From Pseudomonas sp. (GTDB lineage Bacteria > Pseudomonadota > Gammaproteobacteria > Pseudomonadales > Pseudomonadaceae), in contig JAUSOF010000016.1 in NCBI GenBank assembly GCA_030656145.1, forward strand, positions 1 through 64,000: 64,000 nt of DNA, read 5' to 3'. How positions within the stretch are numbered: the stretch's first letter is position 1; each line of letters begins with the position of its first letter. The notes beneath the pieces were generated by a model. It saw only the letters and a list, made by a program, of their open reading frames with translations. It did not search any database and was not told where the DNA came from. Shown one piece after another: positions 56,012 through 64,000 of the stretch. The translations under genes and the position numbers were made by a program.

Positions 56012-57484
56012 TCAGTCTTCCAGCAGCTCGTCTTCGCGGCGGCTCATGCCGTACTTGCGCATTTTTTCGACCAGGGTGGTGCGGCGAATGCGCAAGCGTT
56101 CTGCGGCACGGGCAACCACACCGTTGGCGTCGTCGAGCGCCTGCTGGATCAAGCCCTGTTCGAGGCTGCCCAGGTAGTCCTTCAGATCAAGGCCTTCGGC
56201 TGGCAGCATGGCAGGCGTATTGACCCCCGGCAGCCCGGCGATGATGGCCGCACGCTCTTCCAGGTCTTCACGCAGGCTGGCGGTCAAATCCTCGTCTTCG
56301 TCGTCGACATGGCGGAATTTCTTCGGCAGCTCACCCACGCCGATCACCCCATAGGGGTGCATGATCGCCATGCGCTCGACCAGGTTGGCCAGCTCGCGCA
56401 CGTTGCCCGCCCAGTCGTGGCGACACAGCGACATGATCGCCGCGGAGTTGAAGCGAATCGAGCCGCGCTTCTCGTGCTCCATGCGCGAGATCAGCTCGTT
56501 CATCAACAGAGGGATATCTTCGATACGCTCGCGCAGCGGCGCCATCTCGATGGGGAATACATTCAGCCGGTAGTAGAGATCCTCGCGGAAACTGCCCGCC
56601 TCGATCATCTCTTCCAGATTCTTATGGGTCGCCGCGATGATGCGCACGTCCGCATTTTGCGTCTTGTTGCCGCCGACCCGCTCGTAGGTGCGTTCTTGCA
56701 GCACACGCAGCAGCTTGACCTGCATCGACAGGGGCATGTCGCCAATTTCATCGAGAAACAGAGTGCCGCCATTGGCCAACTCGAAACGCCCGGCGCGGCT
56801 GGTGATCGCCCCGGTAAAGGCGCCCTTCTCATGGCCAAACAGTTCGCTTTCCAGCAACTCCGCGGGGATCGCGCCACAGTTGATCGGCACGAACGGTCCG
56901 TCACGACGCTTGGAGTGATAGTGCAGGTTGCGCGCCACCACCTCTTTCCCGGTGCCCGACTCGCCGAGGATCAGCACGCTGGCCTCGGTATCGGCTACCT
57001 GCTGCATCATCTGCCGCACCTGCTGAATCGCACGACTGGTGCCTACCAGGCTGCGGAACAGATTCGGCTCACGCTGGCGACCGCGCTCGCGCGCCTGGTC
57101 GTACATCTCGCGATAGACCTGCGCACGGTGCAGGGAATCCAGCAATTTGTTGTAGCTAAGCGGCATCTCCAGAGTCGCCAGCACGCGGCGACGGGAGTCT
57201 TCTGGCCACTCGGCAGGCGCATGCTCGTCAATCAGCAGGGTCGGCAAAAACTCGTCCCAGCCAGCCGTTTGCTTGAGCATCTCAAGAACACCGCCCTTGG
57301 CCTGTACGTCACCAAGCACCAGGCTGAGCACCTCTCGACTGGAGGCCAGCTGAGCGACCGCATCCTTCCAGTCGTGGCTACCACACGCGAGATGATCTTC
57401 ACCCAGGAAATTCAGGATCACCGTCAAATCACGACGACGCTCGCTGTCATCATCAATCAGCAGAATTTTCGTTTCACGCCACAT
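56012..57484 (-). CDS. fleQ: Master flagellar regulator FleQ
   Basis: A 490-aa sigma-54-dependent activator at the top of the flagellar cascade. It also responds to c-di-GMP and FleN in P. aeruginosa. The N-terminal receiver-like domain is atypical ([15 protein letters not shown] in place of the standard D-MPG block). AAA+ domain: Walker [15 protein letters not shown], Walker [15 protein letters not shown]-terminal [30 protein letters not shown] 57484 ([13 protein letters not shown]) gives the family length. The antisense 568-aa ORF is a shadow. Confidence 0.97.
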   Translation of the reverse strand: MWRETKILLIDDDSERRRDLTVILNFLGEDHLACGSHDWKDAVAQLASSREVLSLVLGDVQAKGGVLEMLKQTAGWDEFLPTLLIDEHAPAEWPEDSRRRVLATLEMPLSYNKLLDSLHRAQVYREMYDQARERGRQREPNLFRSLVGTSRAIQQVRQMMQQVADTEASVLILGESGTGKEVVARNLHYHSKRRDGPFVPINCGAIPAELLESELFGHEKGAFTGAITSRAGRFELANGGTLFLDEIGDMPLSMQVKLLRVLQERTYERVGGNKTQNADVRIIAATHKNLEEMIEAGSFREDLYYRLNVFPIEMAPLRERIEDIPLLMNELISRMEHEKRGSIRFNSAAIMSLCRHDWAGNVRELANLVERMAIMHPYGVIGVGELPKKFRHVDDEDEDLTASLREDLEERAAIIAGLPGVNTPAMLPAEGLDLKDYLGSLEQGLIQQALDDANGVVARAAERLRIRRTTLVEKMRKYGMSRREDELLED

Positions 57485-57559
57485 AATTTTGATTTGATCC
57501 TGGGAGCGAACAGAAGCGCACTTTGTCGAATATGACAATTACGCTGGCAATTGGCCGCT

Positions 57560-57588
57560 AGTAAAGTCAATTCCGCGCGAATAGTCAA
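57560..57588 (-). promoter_or_regulatory. Sigma-70 promoter of fleQ with TTGAC half-sites
   Basis: TTGACT, a 17-base spacer and TTTACT on the minus strand, about 76 bases before fleQ. Several TTGAC/GTCAA half-sites resembling the FleQ box are nearby (57565-57570, 57584-57588, and CAATTGACT at 57622-57630), which would fit autoregulation. Confidence 0.55.
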
Positions 57589-57665
57589 TTTTATGGCGTG
57601 CTTTTTTTGAGTTGCCCGACCAATTGACTGAGCGATGGTTTGCAAAAAGGGGGACATCAGCTTTG

Positions 57666-58000
57666 CATAAATCGCTCGATGGGTATCGCTGCGCTCATCC
57701 TACGCGGCCCGCACATCCTACGAACTGTACCTACTCCGTAGGATGGGTTAGCCGCCAAGTAGCTTCGATCAGGCCGCGACGTACCTGCAGCGTAACCCAT
57801 CGGCCTGCCGACACATTTGCCAAGGGTTGGTCTGCGGGCATAAATCGCTCGATGGGTATCGCTACGCTCATCCTACGCGGCCCGCACATCCTACGAACTG
57901 TACCTACTCCGTAGGATGGGTTAGCCGCCAGATAGCTTCGATCAAGGCTGCGCATTACCTGCGGCGTAACCCATCGAGTGCGGCAGACCGGCTGGCGACA
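57666..58000. repeat. 173-bp tandem REP-type repeat between fliT and fleQ
   Basis: CATAAATCGCTCGATGGGTA...CTCATCCTACGCGGCCCGCA...CCGTAGGATGGGTTAGCCGC...GCGTAACCCATCG begins at 57666 and 57839, exactly 173 bases apart. The gap 57485-58025 holds no gene apart from this and the fleQ promoter. Confidence 0.9.
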
Positions 58001-58025
58001 AACCCGGCAAGCCACTGCTACCCCA

Positions 58026-58322
58026 TCAACCGAACAGCTGGTAAACCTTGGCCCCTTGCTGGGCCTGGTTCAGTTGCTTGAGCTCGCCGGCTAGGCGCCG
58101 CTGCTCCGACTGGCAGACATCAACCAGCTCGCGATACAGGTCAAGTAACTCCTGCATGCGCGCACGCAACAGGTCTTCGTCCTGCACGACCTCAACCATG
58201 GCTTCGTCAACGGCTTGGCGGCACTGTACATCCAGTTCGCCGATGGCCGCCCAATCCTGGGCAGCCAGGGCGTCGCGCAAGGCGCTCCCCGTCTTTTCCA
58301 AGCGCTGGACAGATGAACTCAT
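58026..58322 (-). CDS. fliT: FliT-like flagellar chaperone
   Basis: A 98-aa helical, charged protein (MSSSVQRLEKTGSALRDALA; QELLDLYRELVDVCQSEQRR) with no membrane segment, resembling FliT, the chaperone of the cap protein FliD. ATG 58322 is favoured over the ORF-track start. Sequence similarity is weak, and the position at the end of fliD-fliS-fliS supports it. Confidence 0.75.
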   Translation of the reverse strand: MSSSVQRLEKTGSALRDALAAQDWAAIGELDVQCRQAVDEAMVEVVQDEDLLRARMQELLDLYRELVDVCQSEQRRLAGELKQLNQAQQGAKVYQLFG

Positions 58323-58351
58323 TAACGTGCTCCTTAAAGCGTCGGCCACTA

Positions 58352-58732
58352 TCACTGACCGATCGCGTCCCAGCCTGTTTTTACATCACGCAACAGCCCC
58401 GCCACTTCATCAAGCTGCGCGGCGTCGTTTTTCACATTCGCCTCAAGCAGACGAGAAACCATGTACTGGTACAAACGATCCAGATTAGCTGCCAACTCGC
58501 CGCCCTGTTGCAAATTCAGGCTTGCGCGCAGGCCACCGATAATGCCGATGGCTTTACCGATCAGCTCGCCCTTCATTGCCGTCTGCTGACGCTCCATGGC
58601 ACCACGCGCCTGAGCGATACGGGTAAGACCGCCTTCCATCAACATCTGGATCAACCGATGGGGGCTGGCGTCCACGGCCTGGGCCTGGGTGTTGACGCTT
58701 TGATACTGCTTCATGGCCGACATCGCGTTCAT
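58352..58732 (-). CDS. fliS: Flagellin export chaperone FliS
   Basis: A 126-aa four-helix protein that binds the FliC C-terminus and prevents premature polymerisation. It has the canonical FliS N-terminus (AMKQYQSVNTQAQAVDASPHRLIQMLMEG) and LYQYMVSRLLEANVKND. Of the two FliS-like genes here, this is the one closest to the usual Pseudomonas FliS. Confidence 0.94.
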   Translation of the reverse strand: MNAMSAMKQYQSVNTQAQAVDASPHRLIQMLMEGGLTRIAQARGAMERQQTAMKGELIGKAIGIIGGLRASLNLQQGGELAANLDRLYQYMVSRLLEANVKNDAAQLDEVAGLLRDVKTGWDAIGQ

Positions 58733-58891
58733 GCTGAATGTACTCCGGGGTAGTGCGGGAATACTTCATGTATCGGCAGTTCCGGCAGCAGCTTTAGGGC
58801 TATGTGGAAATAACGTAATCAATTGATTTAAATCGTTAAACAGCGCGCAGATCGACCACGCATACCGATTGCAGGCCTGGCACGGCGCACC

Positions 58892-59275
58892 CTACAGTGC
58901 GGGCTCGACTTCAGGCCCGATCGCGCTCCAGGCATCGCGTATCTGCACCAGCAAGCCCTGCACTTCTTCCAGGCTCTGCGCCGTCTTGTCCAACGCCACA
59001 CCGGCCAGGCGCCGGGTCATGTAGTCGTACAACGAATCGAGGTTTTCTGCCAGTTCGCCGCCGAGCTGTTTGTCCAGGCTGCCCTGCAGAATACCGATGA
59101 TCGACAGCGTGGTGCCTACCGCCTCGCCACGTACACCCGGGTTACCTTGTGCTTGCGCCAGCAATGCCTGGGCAATACGCTCCAGCGCGCCATCGAGCAA
59201 CAATTGCACGGCATGGTAAGGGCTGACTTCCTGGCTGACTTTAACGGCCTTGTAAGTATCGATTGGTTTGTTCAC
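58892..59275 (-). CDS. FliS paralogue
   Basis: A 127-aa FliS-family protein ([49 protein letters not shown]) with the same fold pattern as the canonical FliS but a diverged N-terminus. It starts at GTG 59275, three bases after the fliD stop. Whether it serves FliC, FliD or another substrate is unknown. Confidence 0.88.
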   Translation of the reverse strand: MNKPIDTYKAVKVSQEVSPYHAVQLLLDGALERIAQALLAQAQGNPGVRGEAVGTTLSIIGILQGSLDKQLGGELAENLDSLYDYMTRRLAGVALDKTAQSLEEVQGLLVQIRDAWSAIGPEVEPAL

Positions 59276-59278
59276 GGT

Positions 59279-60688
59279 TTACTTATCCTTTCTCACGACG
59301 CCGGGCAGATTATCAAGGGCACTGCTCAGCCAGCCGCTAGTAGTGGTCAATTGAGCTACCAACGAGTCCATGGCATTGAATTGCGAATATAAACGAGCTT
59401 GTAGCTGATCAACCCGACGGGTGAGCGTTTCGCGCTGTTCATCGATACTGCTAACAGTTTTTTGCAGGCCGCTCACGCGCTGATCGAGCACGCCACCGGA
59501 TTTGGCAAAACTATCGACACGCTTATCAAGACGCTTCATCAGCCCCTCATCACCCGCAAAGAACACCCCGACAGCGTCGTAGTTATCTGCTAGGGCAGTG
59601 GCCAACTTGGCATCATCAATTTTCAGGGTGCCGTCTCTTTGCGTGGTAATGCCCAGATCAGTCAGCATGCGCACGCCATCGGGGCCAAGCGGTGAGGTCA
59701 ACTCACTGCGCATGTTAGCCAGTACGTTGCGCACACTGGCATCGCCCACCAAACCACCGGTCACCGGCGGTTTGCCGTCACCCACCGGGATGATACCGGT
59801 CAAGGTATTGGTGGTGCCGATCAGCGAATTGTAGGCCTCGACGAACTTCTTGATATTGTTTGTAACCCCGGTGCGATCCTGGGCCACGGTCACGGTTACC
59901 GTCTTGTCCGTGTCGGCAGCCAGAAGATTGAACGTAACATCGGGAATGGCATCCGTGATGGTATTGGTTGCACTCTGCAACTGCAGGCCATCAATGCTGA
60001 ACACCGCGTTGGCCGAAGACTCCAGCACACCACTTTGGTCGGCAAAGTCAGGTGCGTCTTTGTCCAGCATGACGCTGCCTATCTCGAGACTTTCCAAGCC
60101 CACGCCTGCACTGATCTGCACATTTTTATCAGCACCGGTATTGCTTGAGGTCATCACCAGACGCGCCTTGCCGTCCACCGGATTGGTCACCAAATTGGCG
60201 CTGATACCGCTGTCTTTCAGGCCGGCATTCAAGGCGTCGCGCACTTCACTCAGGCTAGCACCGGCCTTGATCGCCACCTCAATACCCGCATCGTCTGCAC
60301 CGAGCTTGACCGTCAAGGAGCCAGCCGACCCGGTAATAAAACTACCCTCCAGCGCGCGACTGGCGGTTTTACTGCCGCTGGCCAGGCTTTCAATTTTTAC
60401 GCTGTAGCTACCTGCTTGGGCAGTTTTTGCCGCGCTGACACTTAACAGCGTGTTGTTGGACGATTTAGCCGAGCGGTTTTCGAATTGGCCGATATCGCTC
60501 AAGCCTTTCAGGGCAGTCTGGAAACTGCTCAGCGCACCGCGCAGTTGACCCAGGGCAGATATCTGGGTGGTGGTGGTTTTTTCCAGGCGGGCGAGTTGCG
60601 CTGCTTTCGGCGCCCTCTCCGCATTGACCAAGGCACCGACAATCGCGTCGATGTCCATGCCGGAACCAATACCCGTTATACCTGCCAT
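59279..60688 (-). CDS. fliD: Flagellar filament cap protein FliD
   Basis: A 469-aa cap protein (HAP2). Conserved ends: N-terminal MAGITGIGSGMDIDAIVGALVNAERAP and C-terminal coiled coil (SSIDEQRETLTRRVDQLQARLYSQFNAMDSLVAQL). The middle is variable. ATG 60688 has GAGG 8 bases upstream. Confidence 0.96.
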   Translation of the reverse strand: MAGITGIGSGMDIDAIVGALVNAERAPKAAQLARLEKTTTTQISALGQLRGALSSFQTALKGLSDIGQFENRSAKSSNNTLLSVSAAKTAQAGSYSVKIESLASGSKTASRALEGSFITGSAGSLTVKLGADDAGIEVAIKAGASLSEVRDALNAGLKDSGISANLVTNPVDGKARLVMTSSNTGADKNVQISAGVGLESLEIGSVMLDKDAPDFADQSGVLESSANAVFSIDGLQLQSATNTITDAIPDVTFNLLAADTDKTVTVTVAQDRTGVTNNIKKFVEAYNSLIGTTNTLTGIIPVGDGKPPVTGGLVGDASVRNVLANMRSELTSPLGPDGVRMLTDLGITTQRDGTLKIDDAKLATALADNYDAVGVFFAGDEGLMKRLDKRVDSFAKSGGVLDQRVSGLQKTVSSIDEQRETLTRRVDQLQARLYSQFNAMDSLVAQLTTTSGWLSSALDNLPGVVRKDK

Positions 60689-60767
60689 GTTGCCCACCTC
60701 GTCAGGGGTTTGGCGTTTACGCCGTTAGCCCAACACGTAATCAAGAAGCATGCCACTGCATACACAA

Positions 60768-61145
60768 TCAGGCTTCAGCCTTGAATAACAGGCTGCGTAC
60801 CTCTTCCAGACTTTCGGCCAGGCGCAGCGCCTCTTCAGAGGGCATCTGCCGGATCACGTCGCCGGAGACGCTATCCGTCACCTTGATCACCACCCGGCCA
60901 CTGGAGTCATCCAGACTGAAGTTCAGATCGCGACGAATGCTTTGCACAAACCCCTCGATACTGGAAACCGCCTTCTGCAAGGACTCGCGCTCAGCCTCGG
61001 CTGGCGCCACGGTTGGCAACGCTGCGCCAGCGCGAGGCTGCTCATGCTCAAGCAGCTCGCCAGCTGCAACAGGTGCTGCAGCTGGCGCCAGCTCACGCCC
61101 TTTAGGCACGGCAGCCGGTAGCGCGTTATTAAATGCAATATCCAT
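60768..61145 (-). CDS. flaG: Flagellar protein FlaG
   Basis: A 125-aa FlaG-domain protein. A Pro/Ala-rich N-terminus precedes the conserved C-terminal part (RRDLNFSLDDSSGRVVIKVTDSVSGDVIRQMPSEEALRLAESL). FlaG influences filament length in other species. It lies between fliC and fliD. Confidence 0.93.
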   Translation of the reverse strand: MDIAFNNALPAAVPKGRELAPAAAPVAAGELLEHEQPRAGAALPTVAPAEAERESLQKAVSSIEGFVQSIRRDLNFSLDDSSGRVVIKVTDSVSGDVIRQMPSEEALRLAESLEEVRSLLFKAEA

Positions 61146-61162
61146 CTCATCACCTCTCAATG

Positions 61163-61197
61163 GCAAAACGGGGGAAAGTGCCAAGCACTTCCCCCCG
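61163..61197 (-). terminator. Terminator of fliC
   Basis: On the minus strand CGGGGGGAAGTGC and GCACTTTCCCCCG form a 12-13-bp stem around TTG, followed by TTTTGCC. It separates the high-level fliC transcript from flaG-fliD. Confidence 0.85.
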
Positions 61198-61225
61198 CAG
61201 CCTATTGCAGACCTTGCTGGTCAGT

Positions 61226-62893
61226 TTAACCGAGGAGGCTGAGAACCGCCTGCGGCAGCTGGTTGGCCTGGGCCAGGATCGCGGTACCGGCCTGCTGCAG
61301 AATCTGGTTCTTGCTCAGGCTAGCAGTTTCCGCGGCGTAGTCGGTGTCCATGATCCGGCCACGGGAAGCCGAAGTGTTTTCCGAGACGTTCTGCAGGTTG
61401 CTGATGGTCGACTCGAAGCGATTTTGCACCGCACCCAGCGAGGCACGAGTGGTGTCCACTTCCGACAGGGCTGCATCGATAGTGGCGATTGCATTCTGGG
61501 CACCAGTAACCGTGGTGATGTCAATCAGCTCTACCGATTGGGTGGCGTTCGCACCCGCTGCCGCTCCGACTCCATTGGCCCCATCGACAAAACCAAGGTT
61601 AGTAAGACCAGTATTGTCGGCCACCGCGCTCAAGGTGATGGAGGCATCCGCACCCTGCTCCTTGGAAACGAACTGCAGCCTGCCTTCGCTGACAGTGGCA
61701 CGAACTTCACCTTTCAGATCAGCGTTAAGCGCAAGCTTCTGATTGATGTTGTCAGCCAGCGACTCCAGCGTAGTGTAGTTGCCAGCGTCGATGGCGATGG
61801 TCTGCGCAGCCTCACCGTTTACCGCGATCTGGAACGAGCTGTTGCTGCTGGCCGCGACTGCCGGGACTTCTGGGACTTCTGGGACTTCTGGGACTTCCGG
61901 GACTTCCGCCGTGGTTGCAGCACCTAGGGCGTTGCCACCGGTGCCTGCAACCGTAGCGCCACCAATACCACCCAGCGAGAGCGCCAACCCGGCAAAGTCA
62001 CCACCCACAGCCTGCTCAGTCAAAATCAGTTGGCCACCGGCGCCCAGGGTTGCAAGCGCATTGATCCCAGCATCGGTCAAGGCGTCGTTGATCAGAAGCA
62101 GGTTCGCGGTAGCATCAACACCATTGGCGTTTATGGCAAGGGTATCATCGGTGCCGTCGCCGATGGTGAAGGATACGGGTCCTCCGGACAGATCGGTAGA
62201 AAGGTCCGTGCCACCAACAGCAGTGAACACCGAAGCACTACCGGCGTTAGCCGGTACAGCAGGAACCGCCGGTACAGCCGGAACCGCCGGAACCGCTGGA
62301 ACCGCCGCAGTTGTACCAATGGTCAGGCTGGTGTGCGCGGCGGTTGCAGTTGCCTTGGCGGTGGTAGCATCACGGCTGGCACTGGTACCCATTGCGGTGG
62401 TGCGGAAGCTACCAATGGAAACACTGATCGTTTCGTTGGCATTGGCGCCTACCTGCACGTTTTCGGCGAAGCCACCATCGAACAGCGACTTGCTACCGAA
62501 ACGGGTGGTGGTGGCGATGCGGTCCAGCTCGCTTTTCAGCTGCACCACTTCGTCGTTAAGCGCCTTGCGCTCGGTCAGGCCATTACCGCCGTTAGCCGAC
62601 TGCAGGGACAGGTCACGCATACGCTGCAGGATGTTGGTGGTTTGCTGCAGCGAGCCTTCAGCCGTTTGCGCGATGGAGATGCCGTCGTTGGCGTTACGCA
62701 CGGCAACACCCAGGCCATTGATCTGGCTGGTCATCTTGTTGGAAATTTGCAGACCTGCCGCGTCGTCCTTGGCGCCGTTGATGCGGCTACCGGTGGACAA
62801 ACGCTGCATGGTGGTCGCCAGCGCATTGGAAGAGCCGTTCAGGTTGCGCTGAGTGTTGAGCGACGCGACGTTGGTATTGACGGTAAGGGCCAT
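61226..62893 (-). CDS. fliC: Flagellin FliC with Val-Pro repeat linkers
   Basis: A 555-aa flagellin. The D0/D1 ends are standard ([20 protein letters not shown]...; ...[25 protein letters not shown]). The middle carries two Val-Pro runs, [19 protein letters not shown] near residue 196-214 and [18 protein letters not shown] near 333-350, each followed by a flagellin_IN-like module ([37 protein letters not shown]). ATG 62893 is the start. The ORF-track extension to 656 aa is spurious. Confidence 0.98.
   Translation of the reverse strand: MALTVNTNVASLNTQRNLNGSSNALATTMQRLSTGSRINGAKDDAAGLQISNKMTSQINGLGVAVRNANDGISIAQTAEGSLQQTTNILQRMRDLSLQSANGGNGLTERKALNDEVVQLKSELDRIATTTRFGSKSLFDGGFAENVQVGANANETISVSIGSFRTTAMGTSASRDATTAKATATAAHTSLTIGTTAAVPAVPAVPAVPAVPAVPANAGSASVFTAVGGTDLSTDLSGGPVSFTIGDGTDDTLAINANGVDATANLLLINDALTDAGINALATLGAGGQLILTEQAVGGDFAGLALSLGGIGGATVAGTGGNALGAATTAEVPEVPEVPEVPEVPAVAASSNSSFQIAVNGEAAQTIAIDAGNYTTLESLADNINQKLALNADLKGEVRATVSEGRLQFVSKEQGADASITLSAVADNTGLTNLGFVDGANGVGAAAGANATQSVELIDITTVTGAQNAIATIDAALSEVDTTRASLGAVQNRFESTISNLQNVSENTSASRGRIMDTDYAAETASLSKNQILQQAGTAILAQANQLPQAVLSLLG
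61858..61911 (-). repeat. 9-bp tandem repeat in fliC (Glu-Val-Pro run)
   Basis: GACTTCTGG/GACTTCCGG 9-mers repeat about five times, encoding EVP units. It is in frame, so gain or loss of units would change filament subunit length, not phase. Confidence 0.92.
62243..62308 (-). repeat. 9-bp tandem repeat in fliC (Ala-Val-Pro run)
   Basis: GTTAGCCGGTACAGCAGGAA then 9-mers of the type CCGGAACCG/CCGGTACAG repeat about six times, encoding AVP units in frame. Confidence 0.92.
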
Positions 62894-62993
62894 GGTGTTT
62901 GCCTCCAATGGGCTGGTACTAAAGGTATCCGGGTAGTGCGAGCTTGGTTGGTGGCCTTGCTCAGGCACCCCAGTTACTTCGCATTCGTAATCT

Positions 62994-63020
62994 TTATCGG
63001 CGCCAAGCCGGGATGCTTTA
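62994..63020 (-). promoter_or_regulatory. Sigma-28 (FliA) promoter of fliC
   Basis: On the minus strand TAAA, 15 bases, GCCGATAA is an exact match to the FliA consensus, about 100 bases before fliC. Confidence 0.93.
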
Positions 63021-63087
63021 GGAGTTTTTTGTCTTATCCAACAAAAAATTTTCCGTGAGAGGCAACAATCGATTAGCCCAAACGGGA

Positions 63088-63178
63088 GTGTCACCTGTCG
63101 CAGGTGATGGGTTACGCCGCACGCACAACGCGCCTTGCTCAAAGCGCTGTGGCGGCTAACCCATCCTACGGGCCTGCT
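63088..63178. repeat. REP-type inverted repeat upstream of higBA
   Basis: CGCAGGTGATGGGTTACGCC with GCACGCACAACGCGCC and inverted GGCGGCTAACCCATCCTACG. A second copy starts at about 63963 on the other side of higBA. Confidence 0.82.
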
Positions 63179-63219
63179 TCGGTCGCAAAACCGCAAACCC
63201 GTAGGTTAGCCGCGAGCAC

Positions 63220-63248
63220 TTGCACAAGTCCCATAGCGGGACTAGACT
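63220..63248 (+). promoter_or_regulatory. higBA promoter with internal operator palindrome
   Basis: TTGCAC, a 17-base spacer and TAGACT lie directly before higB. The spacer contains AGTCCC-ATAGC-GGGACT, a 6-bp inverted repeat placed for repression by HigA. The -10 box ends 6 bases before the ATG, so the transcript may be leaderless. Confidence 0.7.
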
Positions 63249-63254
63249 CCACCC

Positions 63255-63557
63255 ATGAGAATTATCGCCATCAGCCAACTGAAAGCCTTCTGGGAGCAAT
63301 ACCCGGACGCTGAACAGTCCTTCCTGGCCTGGATAGATGAGGCCAGGAAGGCCAACTGGTCCAGCCCGGCTGAAATTAAGGAGCAGTTCCGCAGCGCGAG
63401 CATTCTCAAAAGCCGCAGGGTTGTTTTCAACATCAAGGGTAACGACTATAGGCTGGTGACGGCTGTCGCCTACCGCTTCGGTGCCATTTACATCAAGTTC
63501 GTCGGCACTCATCGGCAGTACGACGCAATTGATGCCAACACAGTCGAAATGGGGTAA
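63255..63557 (+). CDS. higB: HigB-type toxin, mRNA interferase of a type II TA system
   Basis: A 100-aa protein of the RelE/HigB toxin fold (FLAWIDEARKANWSSPAEIKEQF, VVFNIKGNDYRLVTAVAYRFGAIYIKFVGTHRQYDAID). Toxin encoded before antitoxin is the higBA order. No Shine-Dalgarno sequence precedes the ATG. It cleaves ribosome-bound mRNA in characterised homologues. Confidence 0.9.
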   Translation: MRIIAISQLKAFWEQYPDAEQSFLAWIDEARKANWSSPAEIKEQFRSASILKSRRVVFNIKGNDYRLVTAVAYRFGAIYIKFVGTHRQYDAIDANTVEMG

Positions 63558-63562
63558 CCACC

Positions 63563-63952
63563 ATGATCATTCGTCCGATTCGTACCGACAACGACTACCG
63601 GGAAGCCCTCAAGGACGTGTCCACTCTGTTTGATAACGAGCCAGCGCCGGGCACCGCCGAAGGCGACAGCTTCGAGGTGATGATCACTCTCATCGAAGCC
63701 TATGAAGCCAAAAACTTCCCCGTTGACCTGCCAAACCCCATCGATGCAATCAAATTCCGCATGGAGCAATCCGGCCTGACAGCAGCCGACCTGGCCCCTG
63801 CCATCGGTAGAACAAATCGTGTTTACGAGGTGCTCAACGGCAAGCGCGCGCTCACGCTGCCGATGATCTGGAAGCTGCACGCCATGTTCGGCATCCCAGC
63901 GGAAAGTCTTATAAAGCCCACAAGTGACAGAGACTGTAGCGTTCGTGGCTAA
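63563..63952 (+). CDS. higA: HigA-type antitoxin
   Basis: A 129-aa antitoxin with an N-terminal toxin-binding part and a C-terminal HTH (GLTAADLAPAIGRTNRVYEVLNGKRALTLPMIWKL). It starts five bases after the higB stop, with GGGG 8 bases upstream of ATG. It likely represses the operon through the palindrome at 63227-63243. Confidence 0.92.
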   Translation: MIIRPIRTDNDYREALKDVSTLFDNEPAPGTAEGDSFEVMITLIEAYEAKNFPVDLPNPIDAIKFRMEQSGLTAADLAPAIGRTNRVYEVLNGKRALTLPMIWKLHAMFGIPAESLIKPTSDRDCSVRG

Positions 63953-63959
63953 AACGATA

Positions 63960-64000
63960 CGCTGCAGGTGATGGGTTACGCCGCACGCACAATGTTGCTT
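63960..64000. repeat. Second REP copy flanking higBA, cut by window end
   Basis: GCTGCAGGTGATGGGTTACGCCGCACGCACAA matches the start of the 63088 copy almost exactly and in the same orientation. Confidence 0.82.

Noticed and set aside
55829-57535. Plus-strand 568-aa ORF
   Set aside because: It is the antisense shadow of fleQ. FleQ has all family motifs on the minus strand, and the plus-strand protein has no recognisable domain.
61858-62308. Short regular repeats that could be taken for a CRISPR array
   Set aside because: They are 9-bp in-frame units inside fliC without unique spacers.

Overview
The window is a chromosomal segment of a gamma-proteobacterium of the genus Pseudomonas. This is inferred from gene content (FleQ/FleSR/FleN regulation, FlhF, the parC-parP chemotaxis genes, the HptB-HsbR-HsbA switch, the full cytochrome c maturation operon), from high G+C coding bias, and from intergenic spacers full of REP-type repeats. 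About 60 protein genes, three tRNAs (one cut by the window edge), a guanidine-II riboswitch and several strong flagellar promoters can be supported.

Region 1 (1-12 kb) is housekeeping. It holds tRNA-Asp (partial) and tRNA-Val, rdgC, a frameshifted relic of a bile-acid:sodium symporter, a mini-ykkC riboswitch driving the guanidinium exporter gene sugE/gdx, uvrB, an aromatic/aspartate aminotransferase, and tRNA-Asn followed by 150-bp tandem repeats that carry the tRNA 3' end. Next come a ComEA-like HhH protein, a DUF2061 protein, a GNAT acetyltransferase, a secreted alpha/beta hydrolase coupled to mlaA, and a pirin. Region 2 (12-19.2 kb, minus strand) is the complete ccmABCDEFGHI operon, in which nearly every junction overlaps by a few bases, with a small lipoprotein gene at its end. 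ccmD (58 aa) is missing from the ORF track.

Region 3 (19.2-63 kb) is a nearly complete flagellum and chemotaxis locus. A FliK-C-like protein and a free FlhB C-terminal domain (FlhX) are encoded on the plus strand. Then, all on the minus strand and listed from high to low coordinates, come: fliC-flaG-fliD-fliS paralogue-fliS-fliT; fleQ; fleSR; fliEFGHIJ; hsbA-hsbR-hptB-fliK; fliLMNOPQR-flhB; and flhA-flhF-fleN-fliA-cheYZAB-motCD-parC-parP-cheW-DUF2802. FleQ (with FleN as antagonist) and sigma-54 start the cascade, FleSR drives the next tier, and FliA (sigma-28) transcribes fliC. Clear sigma-54 sites precede flhA, fliL, fliE and fleS, and a perfect sigma-28 site precedes fliC. The flgM/flgBCDE genes and the stator motAB are not in the window.

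Region 4 (63.1-64 kb) is a HigB/HigA toxin-antitoxin pair flanked by copies of the same repeat. The most unusual features are the flagellin with two runs of Val-Pro triplets around inserted modules, a roughly 308-bp MITE-like element whose terminal inverted repeat supplies the stop codon of flhX, the tRNA-Asn 3'-end tandem array, threefold repeats in the CheA linker, and tandemly amplified REP units in the flagellar spacers.
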